Source: Vibrio sp. 99-8-1 (GTDB lineage: Bacteria > Pseudomonadota > Gammaproteobacteria > Enterobacterales > Vibrionaceae). Taken from it: a DNA stretch of 64,000 nt. Positions 9,612 through 19,930 of this stretch are shown here, one piece after another (position 1 is the first letter of the stretch; each line of letters begins with the position of its first letter). The stretch is from NCBI RefSeq assembly GCF_013114595.1, contig NZ_VTXE01000012.1:62001-126000 (forward strand). The letters are read 5' to 3'. A program made the position numbers and the translations under genes. Under the pieces are notes generated by a model that did no database searches, was not told where the DNA came from, and worked only from the letters and a program-made list of their open reading frames with translations.

Positions 9612-9740
9612 AGACTCTTAGTCACAAAAAACAGAGAGAATAGCAAGGTTAGCATTGGAGTCACAACACGCTCGAATGCTACCTCTTCTTTAGGTGTGGC
9701 TTTGATTGTCTAACCCTAACTGATCCATGGTAATAATAAG

Positions 9741-9890
9741 ATGATAAAACTTGTTTTGGTTCTGTTTCTATTTCTAGTGGTATTTATCGATCTAGTACTG
9801 ATTGAATCTCAATTTACCTACGATAATAAACAGCAGCGACTTAAGCTCAGTAATATAGAGCTTATCTCTAATGGTTATGTTTCCTTTTGA
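9741..9890 (+). CDS. Possible small single-helix membrane protein (49 residues)
   Basis: A short open frame starts at ATG 9741 and ends at TGA 9888. The product begins MIKLVLVLFLFLVVFIDLV, a clear transmembrane helix, and has a polar tail (YDNKQQRLKLSN). No strong Shine-Dalgarno sequence is seen, only A/T and a weak ATGG further upstream. It lies between the lipoprotein gene and the convergent crbS gene. It could be real or chance; the hydrophobic start followed by a soluble tail is the only evidence. Confidence 0.35.
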   Translation: MIKLVLVLFLFLVVFIDLVLIESQFTYDNKQQRLKLSNIELISNGYVSF

Positions 9891-9915
9891 CGCTAGATTC
9901 TACACACCATAAGAA

Positions 9916-12900
9916 TCAACTCACTCGATTCAACACCGCTCGTAGTTTTAACGGTTTGACAGGTTTGGCAATAAAGCTAAACCCATTAGATTTGATGGCG
10001 CTTAACATATCTTCTGTTCTATCGGCACTGATAATAACCCCTTCAAAGTTATCTCCTAACCTTAAACGACACTGTTGTAACACCTCTAATCCAGTTCGGT
10101 CATAATCCAGTCGATAATCAGAGAAAATAACATCAGGAATCCACTCATGCTCAAGTATCTTCATGCTCTCAACCAGATCTTGAGCGGTTTTTACCTCACA
10201 ACCCCAGCGTTCTAACAAGTTACGCATTCCAAGTAGGATATCCAGCTCGTTATCTACACAGAGCACTTTTACATGTTGCAATGGTGGGCTAACAGGTTGA
10301 GGAGTGACCTCCAGTAACTCTGGTAACGCGCTACCACGAGATAAGGTGATAGAAAATACCGTCCCCTCTTCTGGCCATGAACGTAATCCAATCTGATGTT
10401 CTAATACTCGCGCTATCCCTCTAGATATTGCCAAGCCTATCCCCAATCCCTGTGACACATGGCTTGGATCTCCCCGGGTAAATTCTTCAAAAATTTCGGT
10501 CTGCTTTTCTGGAACGATCCCCTTGCCGTTATCCCATACCTCGATTCTAACGTCACCATTCACACGTCTCGCCCCGAGCAATACTTTTCCTCTCGGGTTA
10601 TAACGAAACGCATTAGTTAAAAAGTTTTGCAGCACCCGCCGGAGTAACTTGGCATCAGAATTAACGATCAGTTTGGAGGGCACCATGTGAAAATCGATCT
10701 GCTGCTGCTTTGCCAGTGCGCTAAATTCTGCATTGAGATTATGCAATACTTCATCAATTGAAAAATTCTTAATATTGGTTTCAAGCTTTCCTGACTCTAG
10801 ACGGGAGATATCAAGCAGATCACCAATCAACTCTTCAGCCGCGCCAAGTGCGCTTTCAATATGGCCTGACAGCTTCTTAGTTTCTGATTCCTTTGCGGTT
10901 TCAGAGAGTGATGAGGCAAAAAGACGTGCTGCGTTTAATGGCTGCATAAGATCATGGCTCACCGCGGCAAGAAAACGGGTTTTAGACTGTGACTCTGTAT
11001 TGGCGTTTTGAGTAGCAGAAACCAACCTTTTGTTCAGCTCTTCCAACTCTTTCGTTCGCTCTAAAACTCTACTTTCTAAATTCTCATTGGCTTCTTTTAA
11101 TGCCTTCTCTGCCTGACGGAATACCGTGATATCGGTAAAGCTCATAACAAAGCCACCACCAGGCATCGGATTACCTTGCACCTCAATAACCCGTCCATCA
11201 GGATAGGTTCGGGAAGAAGTATGCTGAGTGCCACACTCTAAGTGATAGACCCTTTTTCTTACATGTTCTTCAGGATCACCGGGGCCACACAAACCTTGCT
11301 CAGCATTGTGCCTAATCACGTCAGCTATCGGTCGTCCGACTTGTACTAGACCCGCCGGAAATTCAAACATTTCAAGATACCTTTGGTTCCAAGCAACCAT
11401 TCTCAACTGCTTGTCCACCACGGTAATACCTTGGCTAATATGCTCAATCGCCCCTTGTAGCAGACCCCGACTAAAGTCATACAGTTCGGATGCTTCATCC
11501 ACTATGGTTGCCACTTCTTCCAACTGCATGTTTTTACCCTTCAATGCAGAAGTAAGTACCAACTTCGCAGATGAGGCACCAAACACACCAGCGAGCAATC
11601 GTTCTGTATGACGAATTAACCCAGAAGAAGCTTGCTGATTAGGAAGCAGTGTTTTGTTTTGCTGACGCCAAAAATTATTAAATGATAAGCGCGCTCTGGG
11701 TCGACCTACAAAACGAGATGCCAGCATTTCTAGCTCAGCCACAGTGACTCGACTTTGATAGAGACTGACATTTTCACTTTCAGGTAATGGGGTACCTACA
11801 AATGCTGCCGACTGTAAGCGTTCACTTAAACTGGCTCTAGTAACCAGAGAAATGGCGATGTAGCAGAACGCATTAATGAGCAGGCTTAGCGCCATTCCCC
11901 AATCAGAATCGGTTAACAACCAGCTGGCTAACAGTTCTGGTGGCTGTATCAACCACAACAATAAATTACTGCCAGAGTCCCCCGCTAGCATATCAGTCTG
12001 GCTCATCAAGGTAACAAGCCAGATGGTAAAGCCAGCTAACAGACCAACATAAACCCCTTTTTTATTTCCTAGTCTCCAGTACATTCCACCAATCAATGAC
12101 GGGGCAAACTGTGCAATTGCAGCAAAAGAGAGCAAGCCAATAACCGATAATGATCGAATGCTATCCAGCGCCATGTAAAAACCCCAAGCACCAAATAAGA
12201 TAAGTAATATTAATGCTCGACGAATATTAAGTAGTAAACCGGAAAAGTGGAGATGGGTTCGCTGAGAAAGGCGCATCCGACGTAGCAGAAGAGGTAAAAC
12301 AAGATCATTAGAGACCATTATGGCCAATGCGATGGTGGAAACAATCACCATACCACTCGCCGCCGATGTGCCACCTAAAAAGGCCAATAACGCAATATCG
12401 TCAGCGCCAAATGCCAAAGGCAAACTGATCACATAGGTGTCTGCCGGACTACCAGATAACAAGCTCTGTCCAACCCATGATATAGGCAGAACAAATAACC
12501 CCATCATAATCAAGTAAGCTGGAAACACCTTTCTCGCAACATGCAGGTCTTGCGCTCTCTCATTCTCCACCACCATAGTGTGGAACTGCCTTGGCAAACA
12601 GATGATCGCGGCCATGGTTAACAGGGTATGAATAACCAATCCCGGTATATTTGGCGACTGATAACTTTCAATCGCCATATCAATCAACTTAATCTCTGAA
12701 CGGCTTATCGCAAGGTAAACAATGAATAACCCCACCACCAAAAACGCCATAAGTTTAACAATTGACTCAAACGCAACAGCCATCATCATGCCTCGATGAT
12801 GCTCAGTGTTATCAATGTGTCGCGTGCCAAACAACATGGTAAAGACCGCCAAAGCCCCAACCACAAACCATGATATATGACTGTCTTGATAACCCAATTG

Positions 12901-13347
12901 GCTATTCAAATCCGGGGCGAGGATATCAAGCCCCATGGTAATACCCCTAAGCTGAAGGGCGATGTAAGGTAAAATTCCGACGACAGCAATAAGGGTCACA
13001 GTGACGGCTAACCCTTGGGATTTCCCATATCTGGCGGCAATAAAGTCAGCAATAGAGGTGATATGTTCACGCTTAGCAATAAGAATTAGCCGCGCCAGTA
13101 TCCGCCAGCCAAAAGCGAACACAATTATCGGGGCGATATAAATGGGTAAAAAAGACCATGGGTTGCTACTGGCTTGCCCCACGGTGCCGTAAAATGTCCA
13201 AGAGGTACAATAGACGGCAATGGAAAGGCTATAAATCCAAGGGCGCCAATTAGACAACCACTTGGTTTGCCTATCTCCGTACCAAGCAATAAGAAACAGA
13301 ATCCCGAGATAAGTAAGCGTAACGGGAACAACCAGCCAACCTTGCAT
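9916..13347 (-). CDS. crbS: Hybrid sensor histidine kinase with sodium:solute symporter domain, CrbS-like
   Basis: A 1143-residue inner-membrane hybrid. Residues 1 to about 480 form a sodium:solute symporter-like membrane domain. A PAS domain lies around 640-760 (GITVVDKQLRMVAWNQRYLEMF), followed by a coiled coil. The kinase core has the phospho-accepting histidine in VSHDLMQPLN near residue 800, N box FLTNAFRYN, and G boxes WDNGKGI and GLGIGLAIS. The C-terminal receiver domain begins near 1025, with its aspartate in FSDYRLD near 1076. This matches CrbS, which with CrbR controls acetyl-CoA synthetase in Vibrio. AAGGA lies seven bases before ATG 13347. It is transcribed convergently to the 7.4-9.9 kb insert. 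The closest alternative is CbrA-like. Confidence 0.9.
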   Translation of the reverse strand: MQGWLVVPVTLTYLGILFLIAWYGDRQTKWLSNWRPWIYSLSIAVYCTSWTFYGTVGQASSNPWSFLPIYIAPIIVFAFGWRILARLILIAKREHITSIADFIAARYGKSQGLAVTVTLIAVVGILPYIALQLRGITMGLDILAPDLNSQLGYQDSHISWFVVGALAVFTMLFGTRHIDNTEHHRGMMMAVAFESIVKLMAFLVVGLFIVYLAISRSEIKLIDMAIESYQSPNIPGLVIHTLLTMAAIICLPRQFHTMVVENERAQDLHVARKVFPAYLIMMGLFVLPISWVGQSLLSGSPADTYVISLPLAFGADDIALLAFLGGTSAASGMVIVSTIALAIMVSNDLVLPLLLRRMRLSQRTHLHFSGLLLNIRRALILLILFGAWGFYMALDSIRSLSVIGLLSFAAIAQFAPSLIGGMYWRLGNKKGVYVGLLAGFTIWLVTLMSQTDMLAGDSGSNLLLWLIQPPELLASWLLTDSDWGMALSLLINAFCYIAISLVTRASLSERLQSAAFVGTPLPESENVSLYQSRVTVAELEMLASRFVGRPRARLSFNNFWRQQNKTLLPNQQASSGLIRHTERLLAGVFGASSAKLVLTSALKGKNMQLEEVATIVDEASELYDFSRGLLQGAIEHISQGITVVDKQLRMVAWNQRYLEMFEFPAGLVQVGRPIADVIRHNAEQGLCGPGDPEEHVRKRVYHLECGTQHTSSRTYPDGRVIEVQGNPMPGGGFVMSFTDITVFRQAEKALKEANENLESRVLERTKELEELNKRLVSATQNANTESQSKTRFLAAVSHDLMQPLNAARLFASSLSETAKESETKKLSGHIESALGAAEELIGDLLDISRLESGKLETNIKNFSIDEVLHNLNAEFSALAKQQQIDFHMVPSKLIVNSDAKLLRRVLQNFLTNAFRYNPRGKVLLGARRVNGDVRIEVWDNGKGIVPEKQTEIFEEFTRGDPSHVSQGLGIGLAISRGIARVLEHQIGLRSWPEEGTVFSITLSRGSALPELLEVTPQPVSPPLQHVKVLCVDNELDILLGMRNLLERWGCEVKTAQDLVESMKILEHEWIPDVIFSDYRLDYDRTGLEVLQQCRLRLGDNFEGVIISADRTEDMLSAIKSNGFSFIAKPVKPLKLRAVLNRVS

Positions 13348-13585
13348 TTATATATCCTTATATAAAAAACCGAGCTATTGGAATCTCGCCAGTTAGTGTA
13401 TACCCAAAATGTTTCAAGTTGCAGCAAGGCTGACGTTAAATGAGATCCTTAAAACAGAGAAATTTAATACAGGTCAGTTTAGAAAAGAGAATATCAGGCA
13501 GGAGAGAGTGACCTAAAAAAAGCATAGGAAGTCAGACAACATTCACCATGCTTTAATCATCATTGCTATTTTGCAGACATAAGCG

Positions 13586-14752
13586 CTAACTCGACATTTT
13601 CGCTTCGGTCAAAGAGCTGTTTTTCTCCACCTTGACAAATAGAGCCATCACCCCCATTGCCGCCATGCCCCAAAAAACATTGGCACCATATAACTCATAT
13701 CCCCAGCCGGTTAATGCCGTCATTAAGGCGGTAAACGCGCCCATTGGAATAGCATTATAGAGGGCTTGAAGTGGCACAACCTCGCTCTCTTTTGCCCGCT
13801 GAATATATTGAATCGCAGCGATATGCGCCGCAGCAAAAGTCACACCATGCAGCATCTGTACGAAAGCCAGCACCCACAACTCGGTCGTTAATGCCGTCAG
13901 GCTCCATCGGACGATCACACCTACTGAGGCTATCAAAAATAACGTACGTAAACTCAAACCAGCGAACAAGCGCTTACTGGTGGCAAACACGGTAATTTCT
14001 GCGATAACACCAAGGCTCCATAAATAGCCAATAATGCTTTCTGCGTGCCCTGCGCCTTTCCAGTAGATCGAACTGAAACTGTAATAAGCCGCATGACTAC
14101 CGTGCAACAAAGAAAGCAGAACAATAAATCTCAACACTTCTTTATCAGCAAGTAGAGCCATTAATTTTGGTCGTTCACTGCTCTCTTCATCGGTCGTAAT
14201 TGGTGCTGGTGTCGGCGTTCTCATCGCCAAGAGCAGACCGACTGCAGTACCAGCCAATGCCGTATGCACAATCATATCTGTGCCATAGAGAGAAACCAGA
14301 TAACCCACTACGGTGGAGCCGGCTATAAAGGCAATTGACCCCCATAAGCGCGTCCGACCGTAATCGAGCATCTTCATCTTGGAGTAGTAGTTAGCCATTG
14401 CATCAGACAGCGGAATTGCAGGACCACAACAAGCATTAAATAGAATGGTGGCTAATGCCATCAGCCAGAAATTTCCACCGGTAAAAAAATGGAACCAGAT
14501 AAAGATTACCGACAAAAAGCTTAGCCAACGAATCGCGGGAAGCAGATACTCTACCTTATGTAATCTTGGTGTTAGCACTAGGTTGGCAACGCAACGGGCG
14601 CCAAACGCTATCCCCATAAGTAGGCCAATATCTCCCGCTGATACACCTTGGTCTTCAAACCAAAGCGCCCAAAACGGAATATACACCCCATAGGCAAAAA
14701 AGAAGCCAATAAAGTACTGTGAAATCCAGCCATAAGGGGTCGGAGAGAACAT
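13586..14752 (-). CDS. MFS transporter, HcaT-like (3-phenylpropionate transporter family)
   Basis: A 388-residue inner-membrane protein with 12 predicted helices. It resembles E. coli HcaT throughout: FFAYGVYIPFWALWF near residue 17, DYGRTRLWGSIAFIAGS near 130, LLHGSHAAYYSFSSIYWK near 213 and IGYLWSLGVIAE near 240. HcaT takes up aromatic acids, but no hca catabolic genes are nearby, so the substrate here is unknown. It stands alone between crbS and the divergent CBS/nucleotidyltransferase gene. The start at 14752 begins a typical short N terminus. Confidence 0.8.
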   Translation of the reverse strand: MFSPTPYGWISQYFIGFFFAYGVYIPFWALWFEDQGVSAGDIGLLMGIAFGARCVANLVLTPRLHKVEYLLPAIRWLSFLSVIFIWFHFFTGGNFWLMALATILFNACCGPAIPLSDAMANYYSKMKMLDYGRTRLWGSIAFIAGSTVVGYLVSLYGTDMIVHTALAGTAVGLLLAMRTPTPAPITTDEESSERPKLMALLADKEVLRFIVLLSLLHGSHAAYYSFSSIYWKGAGHAESIIGYLWSLGVIAEITVFATSKRLFAGLSLRTLFLIASVGVIVRWSLTALTTELWVLAFVQMLHGVTFAAAHIAAIQYIQRAKESEVVPLQALYNAIPMGAFTALMTALTGWGYELYGANVFWGMAAMGVMALFVKVEKNSSLTEAKMSS

Positions 14753-14885
14753 AATAAACCTGAACTTTGAGATAAGAATTGTCGCGCATATTATGCAGTG
14801 CTTATCTCTCGCAAAAAAGGAAATTGTTGAGTTATTTTATTTCCTCCTAACTCATTCATGTTTGTTACAAAAAAAATGGCGTATT

Positions 14886-14900
14886 AGACCAAAGTCGTCT
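14886..14900 (+). promoter_or_regulatory. Candidate CrbR operator before the CBS/nucleotidyltransferase operon
   Basis: The sequence agaccaaagtcgtct lies about 63 bases before ATG 14963 and contains an imperfect inverted repeat (agac with gtct). Its core resembles the elements at 5032 and 17482. Assignment to CrbR is inference. Confidence 0.4.
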
Positions 14901-14962
14901 GGATGAAAACAGCAAATTAGTCAGACTTACAGTAAGGTTATTTCACTGGTACTTATCGAGCT

Positions 14963-16789
14963 ATGCCTGACAAATTTAATATGCAGTCGCCACCATTTGA
15001 TCGGCTACTGGAAGATCAACAAAAACTACTACGCTCTTCACTGGACGTGGCCTACTATCGTGAAACAGAGACGATATTAAAGTCTGGTGCAAAAAGTGAA
15101 TACCTGTTTATCCTCATTAAAGGGGCCGTTGAAGAACGCTCTGCTGACGACAGCGAAATATTTGCTCACTATGCCAACGATGATATTTTTGATGTACGTT
15201 CTCAATTCGACGACTTAAATAAGCATAAATACATCGCCTTAGAAGATACCCTTTCCTACCTTTTACCAAAAAAAGTATTCCTAGATCTTTATAGCGCTAA
15301 TGGCGAATTTGCGGCTTACTTCGACAATAACCTCGCTAAGCGACAAGAGCTGATTGAAGCGGCTCAGCAGCAGCAAAACTTAGCGGAGTTTATTCTCACC
15401 AAGGTGGATAACTCGATATATCATCCACCATTAATACTGCAACCAACGCTGCCACTTATTGATGTCACGAAACAACTAAAAGAGAACGGCATTGATGCCG
15501 CACTAGTGAGACTGGACGACAATGATCCTCGTATTCTCAATCAACCCAACCAACATCCATACGGAATCGTAACCCGCACTAATATGCTGCACGCCGTCAT
15601 GCTAGACAATCACCCTCTTGATACACAAGTTGGTGATATCGCCACTTTTCCAGTGTTCCATGTTGATGATGGTGACTTCCTGTTTAACGCCATGATCACC
15701 ATGACCAAAAACCGCATGAAACGAGTGATGGTTTGCGATGGCAACGATGCCGTTGGCATGCTAGATATGACACAGATACTCAGTGCTTTCTCTACTCACT
15801 CCCATGTACTGACTTTAAGTATCGCCCGAGCCACCAGCATAGAAGAGCTCGCTCTAGCGGCAAACAAACAGAGACAGCTGGTCGACAGCTTGTTAGGAAA
15901 TGGCATCCGAACTCGATTTATCATGGAGTTAATCTCTGCCGTTAATGAACAAATTATCGAGAAAGCCTTCGAACTGACTATTCCACCCGCAGTAAGAGAA
16001 CAGATATGTTTGGTTGTTCTCGGCTCCGAAGGTCGAGGCGAACAAATTCTAAAAACCGACCAAGATAACGCCCTGATCGTAAAAGATGGCTTTAACTGGC
16101 CAGAAATGGAACAGACGATGAACAACTTAACGCATGTTTTGCAGCAGTTAGGTTACCCTCTGTGTCCCGGGAAAGTAATGGTCAATAACCCAACATGGGT
16201 CAAGTCAGAAAGCAACTGGAAGAAAACTTTATCTGCATGGGTGAACAAAGCACATGCAGAGCAGGTAATGAAAATTGCCATCGTGGCCGATGCTCACGCG
16301 GTGGCAGGAAACCACTCTCTACTGACACCAATCAAGCAACACCTCATCACCTTAATGGCCAATCAGGAACTTATTTTAACCGAGTTCACCCGACCAGCAC
16401 TCAACTTCTCTATTCCGCTAACACTGTTTGGTAATGTGAAAGCTTCCAAGTCAGGAGTGGATCTAAAACAGGGGGGGATCTTCCCAATTGTTCATGGCGT
16501 CCGGGCTCTTGCGCTAGAAAACAGCCTAAAAGAGAACAACACCTTTGAAAGAATCGAAGCGCTACAAAAACACAAAGTTCTGGAGCAGGAAACCGCAGAC
16601 AACTTAACCGAAGCACTAAAACTGTTTTTTAAACTTCGCTTAGCACAACAGCTATCACAACAGCACAGTCACAATAAAATAGACCTCAAGCTGCTAGACA
16701 GAACTGAACGAGATCTTCTTCGTCATAGTTTGCATGTGGTCAAGAAATTTAAACAGTGGCTTGGTTACCACTATCAAATCAGAGATTAG
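14963..16789 (+). CDS. DUF294 nucleotidyltransferase-like protein with cNMP-binding and CBS domains
   Basis: A 608-residue cytoplasmic protein. Domains in order: a cyclic-nucleotide-binding-like domain (about 10-130), a CBS pair (about 155-285, VTKQLKENGIDAALV and GIVTRTNMLHAVM), a GlnD-like nucleotidyltransferase domain with GSEGRGEQILKTDQDN at about 352-367 (the G-S and D-x-D metal-binding motif), and a DUF294 C-terminal helical domain. In Vibrio and Pseudomonas it sits in front of a DnaQ-like exonuclease near acs. Its substrate is not known; adenylyl or uridylyl transfer is possible. The exonuclease gene follows by 24 bases, so the two form an operon. The start lacks a strong ribosome binding site. 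Confidence 0.85.
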   Translation: MPDKFNMQSPPFDRLLEDQQKLLRSSLDVAYYRETETILKSGAKSEYLFILIKGAVEERSADDSEIFAHYANDDIFDVRSQFDDLNKHKYIALEDTLSYLLPKKVFLDLYSANGEFAAYFDNNLAKRQELIEAAQQQQNLAEFILTKVDNSIYHPPLILQPTLPLIDVTKQLKENGIDAALVRLDDNDPRILNQPNQHPYGIVTRTNMLHAVMLDNHPLDTQVGDIATFPVFHVDDGDFLFNAMITMTKNRMKRVMVCDGNDAVGMLDMTQILSAFSTHSHVLTLSIARATSIEELALAANKQRQLVDSLLGNGIRTRFIMELISAVNEQIIEKAFELTIPPAVREQICLVVLGSEGRGEQILKTDQDNALIVKDGFNWPEMEQTMNNLTHVLQQLGYPLCPGKVMVNNPTWVKSESNWKKTLSAWVNKAHAEQVMKIAIVADAHAVAGNHSLLTPIKQHLITLMANQELILTEFTRPALNFSIPLTLFGNVKASKSGVDLKQGGIFPIVHGVRALALENSLKENNTFERIEALQKHKVLEQETADNLTEALKLFFKLRLAQQLSQQHSHNKIDLKLLDRTERDLLRHSLHVVKKFKQWLGYHYQIRD

Positions 16790-16813
16790 GCCTATAGGTC
16801 TTAAGTAGTAGAT

Positions 16814-17449
16814 ATGAACTGGCTATCAAGAAAGTGGTGGCATTACAAACTTAAAGGCTCACCCTATCAGCCTCTATTTTTGCCTTGCGATCATAAAGAG
16901 TATGTATCATTAGACTGTGAAACCACCAGCTTAGACCCCCTTCGGGCAGAGCTGGTGACCATTGCTGCCACAAAAATTATCGACAATAGAATCATCACCA
17001 GCCAACCTTTCTATGTCCGTTTACGCGCACCGCAATCCTTAGATTCAGGCTCCGTAAGGATTCATCGTATTCGTCACCAAGACCTGATAGATGGTATGAG
17101 TGAAAAAGACGCCATTAGCGCTCTGCTAAAATTTATCGGCAACCGTCCATTAGTGGGTTACCACATTCGCTACGACAAGACTATTCTCGATATCGCTTGT
17201 CAAAAACACTTTGGTTTTCCTTTGCCAAACCAATTAGTCGAAGTCAGCCACATTTATCATGAAAAGCTAGAACGTCATTTACCTAACGCCTATTTTGACC
17301 TGAGCTTAGACGCCATTTGCAAACATTTAGATCTACCGGAACAGGATAATAAACATGACGCATTGCAGGATGCGATATCCGCGGCTTTGGTTTATGTCCG
17401 GCTTACCTATGGTGATTTACCCGCACTGACATCGGCCTATTTGCGTTAG
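16814..17449 (+). CDS. DnaQ-like 3'-5' exonuclease (DEDDh family)
   Basis: A 211-residue cytoplasmic protein with the three exonuclease motifs: Exo I LDCETTSLDP near residue 33, Exo II GYHIRYDKTIL near 118, and Exo III HDALQDA near 180 with the DEDDh histidine. This is the fold of the DNA polymerase III epsilon subunit, but it lacks the C-terminal alpha-binding tail of DnaQ and is probably not the replicative proofreader. It is the second gene of an operon with the CBS/nucleotidyltransferase protein. A link to nucleotide or RNA turnover is a guess. Confidence 0.85.
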   Translation: MNWLSRKWWHYKLKGSPYQPLFLPCDHKEYVSLDCETTSLDPLRAELVTIAATKIIDNRIITSQPFYVRLRAPQSLDSGSVRIHRIRHQDLIDGMSEKDAISALLKFIGNRPLVGYHIRYDKTILDIACQKHFGFPLPNQLVEVSHIYHEKLERHLPNAYFDLSLDAICKHLDLPEQDNKHDALQDAISAALVYVRLTYGDLPALTSAYLR

Positions 17450-17481
17450 CTCACTCACTGGTCAGCTAAGCTGCTAATTTA

Positions 17482-17493
17482 TCCTAAAGTCTA
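17482..17493 (+). promoter_or_regulatory. Candidate CrbR operator before acs
   Basis: The sequence tcctaaagtcta lies about 158 bases before the acs start and shares the YAAAGTY core with the elements at 5032 and 14886. A weaker relative, ctaaaagcgac, lies at 17531-17541. Assignment to CrbR is inference. Confidence 0.35.
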
Positions 17494-17650
17494 ATTGAGA
17501 AAACACCCACTATAACCGACAGTTACATCACTAAAAGCGACTATGCTTATACAAGAACATAACAAAGGTGTGCAAAACCACGCCTCTGATAGTCAAAAGC
17601 CCAATAAAATAAACTCAACGGAAGTTTGCTGAATCACAAGGAGAGAAGCA

Positions 17651-19591
17651 ATGAGTGTGTATCCGGTCAAAGAAAATATCAAGGCTCAGACCCACGTTGA
17701 CAACGACACCTATTTATCAATGTACCAACAGTCCGTTAGTGACCCTGAATCTTTTTGGGGTGAACACGGCAAGATCGTCGATTGGATAAAACCATTCAGC
17801 CAAGTTAAAAACAGTTCATTCGACCCCGGCCATGTTGGTATAAAATGGTTTGAAGATGGCACGTTGAATGTATCGGCAAACTGTATCGACCGTCATTTAG
17901 CGGATAAAGGTGATGACGTTGCCATTATCTGGGAAGGCGACGATCCAGAAGAAGATGAAAGCATCACATTTAACCAACTGCATGAAAAAGTCTGCCGTTT
18001 CTCTAATGCATTGAAAGAGGCGGGCGTAAACAAAGGCGATGTCGTTTGTCTTTATATGCCAATGGTGCCTGAAGCCGCAGTTGCTATGTTGGCATGTACC
18101 CGCATTGGTGCGGTACATACCGTGGTGTTTGGCGGTTTTTCTCCGGAAGCTTTATCGGGCCGTATTATCGACTCCAACGCGAAAGTGGTCATCACAGCTG
18201 ATGAAGGTATTCGCGCAGGACGTGCGGTTCCACTCAAGAAAAATGTTGATGAAGCGTTAACTAATCCTGAAATCAAAAACATCTCTAAAGTTTTGGTCTT
18301 TAAACGTACAGGTGCAGATGTAGCTTGGCATGAACATCGCGATGTTTGGTGGCACGAAGCGGTTGCTAATGTATCGGACAACTGCCCACCAGAAGAGATG
18401 AAAGCAGAAGATCCACTCTTTATTCTTTATACGTCAGGCTCTACAGGCAAGCCAAAAGGGGTACTCCATACCACCGGCGGTTACCTAGTTTATGCGGCCA
18501 TGACCTTTAAGTACGTCTTCGACTACCATCCAGAGGATACCTTCTGGTGTACCGCCGATGTGGGCTGGATTACCGGACACACCTACTTGGTTTATGGTCC
18601 ATTGGCTAATGGTGCAAAAACCATCTTATTTGAAGGTGTCCCTAACTATCCAAATACTAACCGCATGAGTGAAGTGGTAGACAAACACAAAGTGTCTATT
18701 CTTTATACCGCTCCAACGGCTATTCGTGCACTAATGGCGAAAGGCAATGAAGCGATCGAAGGCACCAGCCGAGACAGCTTGCGCATTATGGGCTCAGTAG
18801 GTGAACCTATTAACCCTGAAGCGTGGGAGTGGTACTACAAAACCATTGGCAACGAAAAATCACCGATTGTCGACACATGGTGGCAAACCGAAACGGGTGG
18901 AATCCTAATTACTCCGTTACCGGGTGCGACAGAACTAAAACCGGGCTCAGCGACTCGTCCTTTCTTTGGTGTACAACCCGCGCTAGTAGACAACATGGGT
19001 AACATCGTTGACGGAGCTACCGAAGGTAACCTAGTGATTTTGGACTCATGGCCGGGACAGATGCGTACCGTATATGGTGATCACGACCGCTTCGAACAGA
19101 CATACTTCTCGACGTTTAAAGGCATGTACTTTACCGGAGATGGTGCGCGACGTGATGAAGATGGCTACTACTGGATCACCGGACGTGTCGATGACGTATT
19201 AAACGTTTCTGGACACCGTATGGGTACAGCAGAGATCGAATCAGCACTCGTGGCGTTTGATAAGATCGCCGAGGCGGCAATTGTTGGTGTACCTCATGAC
19301 ATTAAAGGTCAGGCCATTTACGCTTACATCACCCTTAATGATGGCGAGTTCCCAAGTGCAGAACTTCATAAAGAGGTAAAAGAGTGGGTTCGTAAAGAGA
19401 TTGGCCCAATCGCTACCCCAGATGTTTTGCATTGGACCGATTCCTTACCAAAAACTCGTTCAGGTAAAATTATGCGTCGTATTCTTCGTAAAATTGCAAC
19501 CGGAGATACAGGTAACCTTGGAGACACCTCCACACTGGCAGATCCAAGCGTTGTCGACAAACTGATCGCAGAAAAAGCAGAGATGTCGTAG
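17651..19591 (+). CDS. acs: Acetyl-CoA synthetase
   Basis: AMP-forming acetyl-CoA synthetase activates acetate to acetyl-CoA for growth and for the acetate switch. The 646-residue length is normal. The adenylate-forming motif [11 protein letters not shown] lies near residue 262, the AMP-binding motif WWQTETGG near 412, the hinge [15 protein letters not shown] near 515, and the C-terminal lysine in SGKIMRR near 604, the residue acetylated by Pat-type enzymes in other bacteria. AAGGAGAG sits just before ATG 17651. The 200-base upstream region holds motif copies shared with other acetate genes, and CrbR control is expected by analogy with V. cholerae and V. fischeri. It is followed by its own terminator. 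Confidence 0.96.
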   Translation: MSVYPVKENIKAQTHVDNDTYLSMYQQSVSDPESFWGEHGKIVDWIKPFSQVKNSSFDPGHVGIKWFEDGTLNVSANCIDRHLADKGDDVAIIWEGDDPEEDESITFNQLHEKVCRFSNALKEAGVNKGDVVCLYMPMVPEAAVAMLACTRIGAVHTVVFGGFSPEALSGRIIDSNAKVVITADEGIRAGRAVPLKKNVDEALTNPEIKNISKVLVFKRTGADVAWHEHRDVWWHEAVANVSDNCPPEEMKAEDPLFILYTSGSTGKPKGVLHTTGGYLVYAAMTFKYVFDYHPEDTFWCTADVGWITGHTYLVYGPLANGAKTILFEGVPNYPNTNRMSEVVDKHKVSILYTAPTAIRALMAKGNEAIEGTSRDSLRIMGSVGEPINPEAWEWYYKTIGNEKSPIVDTWWQTETGGILITPLPGATELKPGSATRPFFGVQPALVDNMGNIVDGATEGNLVILDSWPGQMRTVYGDHDRFEQTYFSTFKGMYFTGDGARRDEDGYYWITGRVDDVLNVSGHRMGTAEIESALVAFDKIAEAAIVGVPHDIKGQAIYAYITLNDGEFPSAELHKEVKEWVRKEIGPIATPDVLHWTDSLPKTRSGKIMRRILRKIATGDTGNLGDTSTLADPSVVDKLIAEKAEMS

Positions 19592-19615
19592 CTCGCGAAC
19601 GCACTTTACTCCATT

Positions 19616-19641
19616 AAACCGCCGCAATTGTGGCGGTTTTT
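19616..19641 (+). terminator. Rho-independent terminator after acs
   Basis: An 8-bp stem (aaaccgcc with ggcggttt), extended by two inner pairs, and a T5 tract, 25 bases after the acs stop. Confidence 0.9.
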
Positions 19642-19930
19642 ACTTTCTCCATTTTCACTTCTCTTGTCATTTTCCCATTACTTCACTCGCAATTGGCGAC
19701 ATAAACACCGTTTTTCAGCCTCATTGATTGTCAAAAGTGTTAACCCGGTTACAAATCAAAAAACTCAACCATGGAGATTAGACCAGTAAATTGCTGCTAT
19801 TTGCTGTGAATTAACTATAATCGGAGTCTAAAACGATGATTGACTGAATTTTGACTGGAAAAAACACATTTGCTCGCAAATAATTAGAACATTCTAATTT
19901 GTAGCCACGTTAAAGGAAGATAACTCCAAG

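Noticed and set aside
13174..13365. Open frame opposite the start of crbS
   Set aside because: It lies wholly within crbS on the other strand; the crbS reading is strongly supported.
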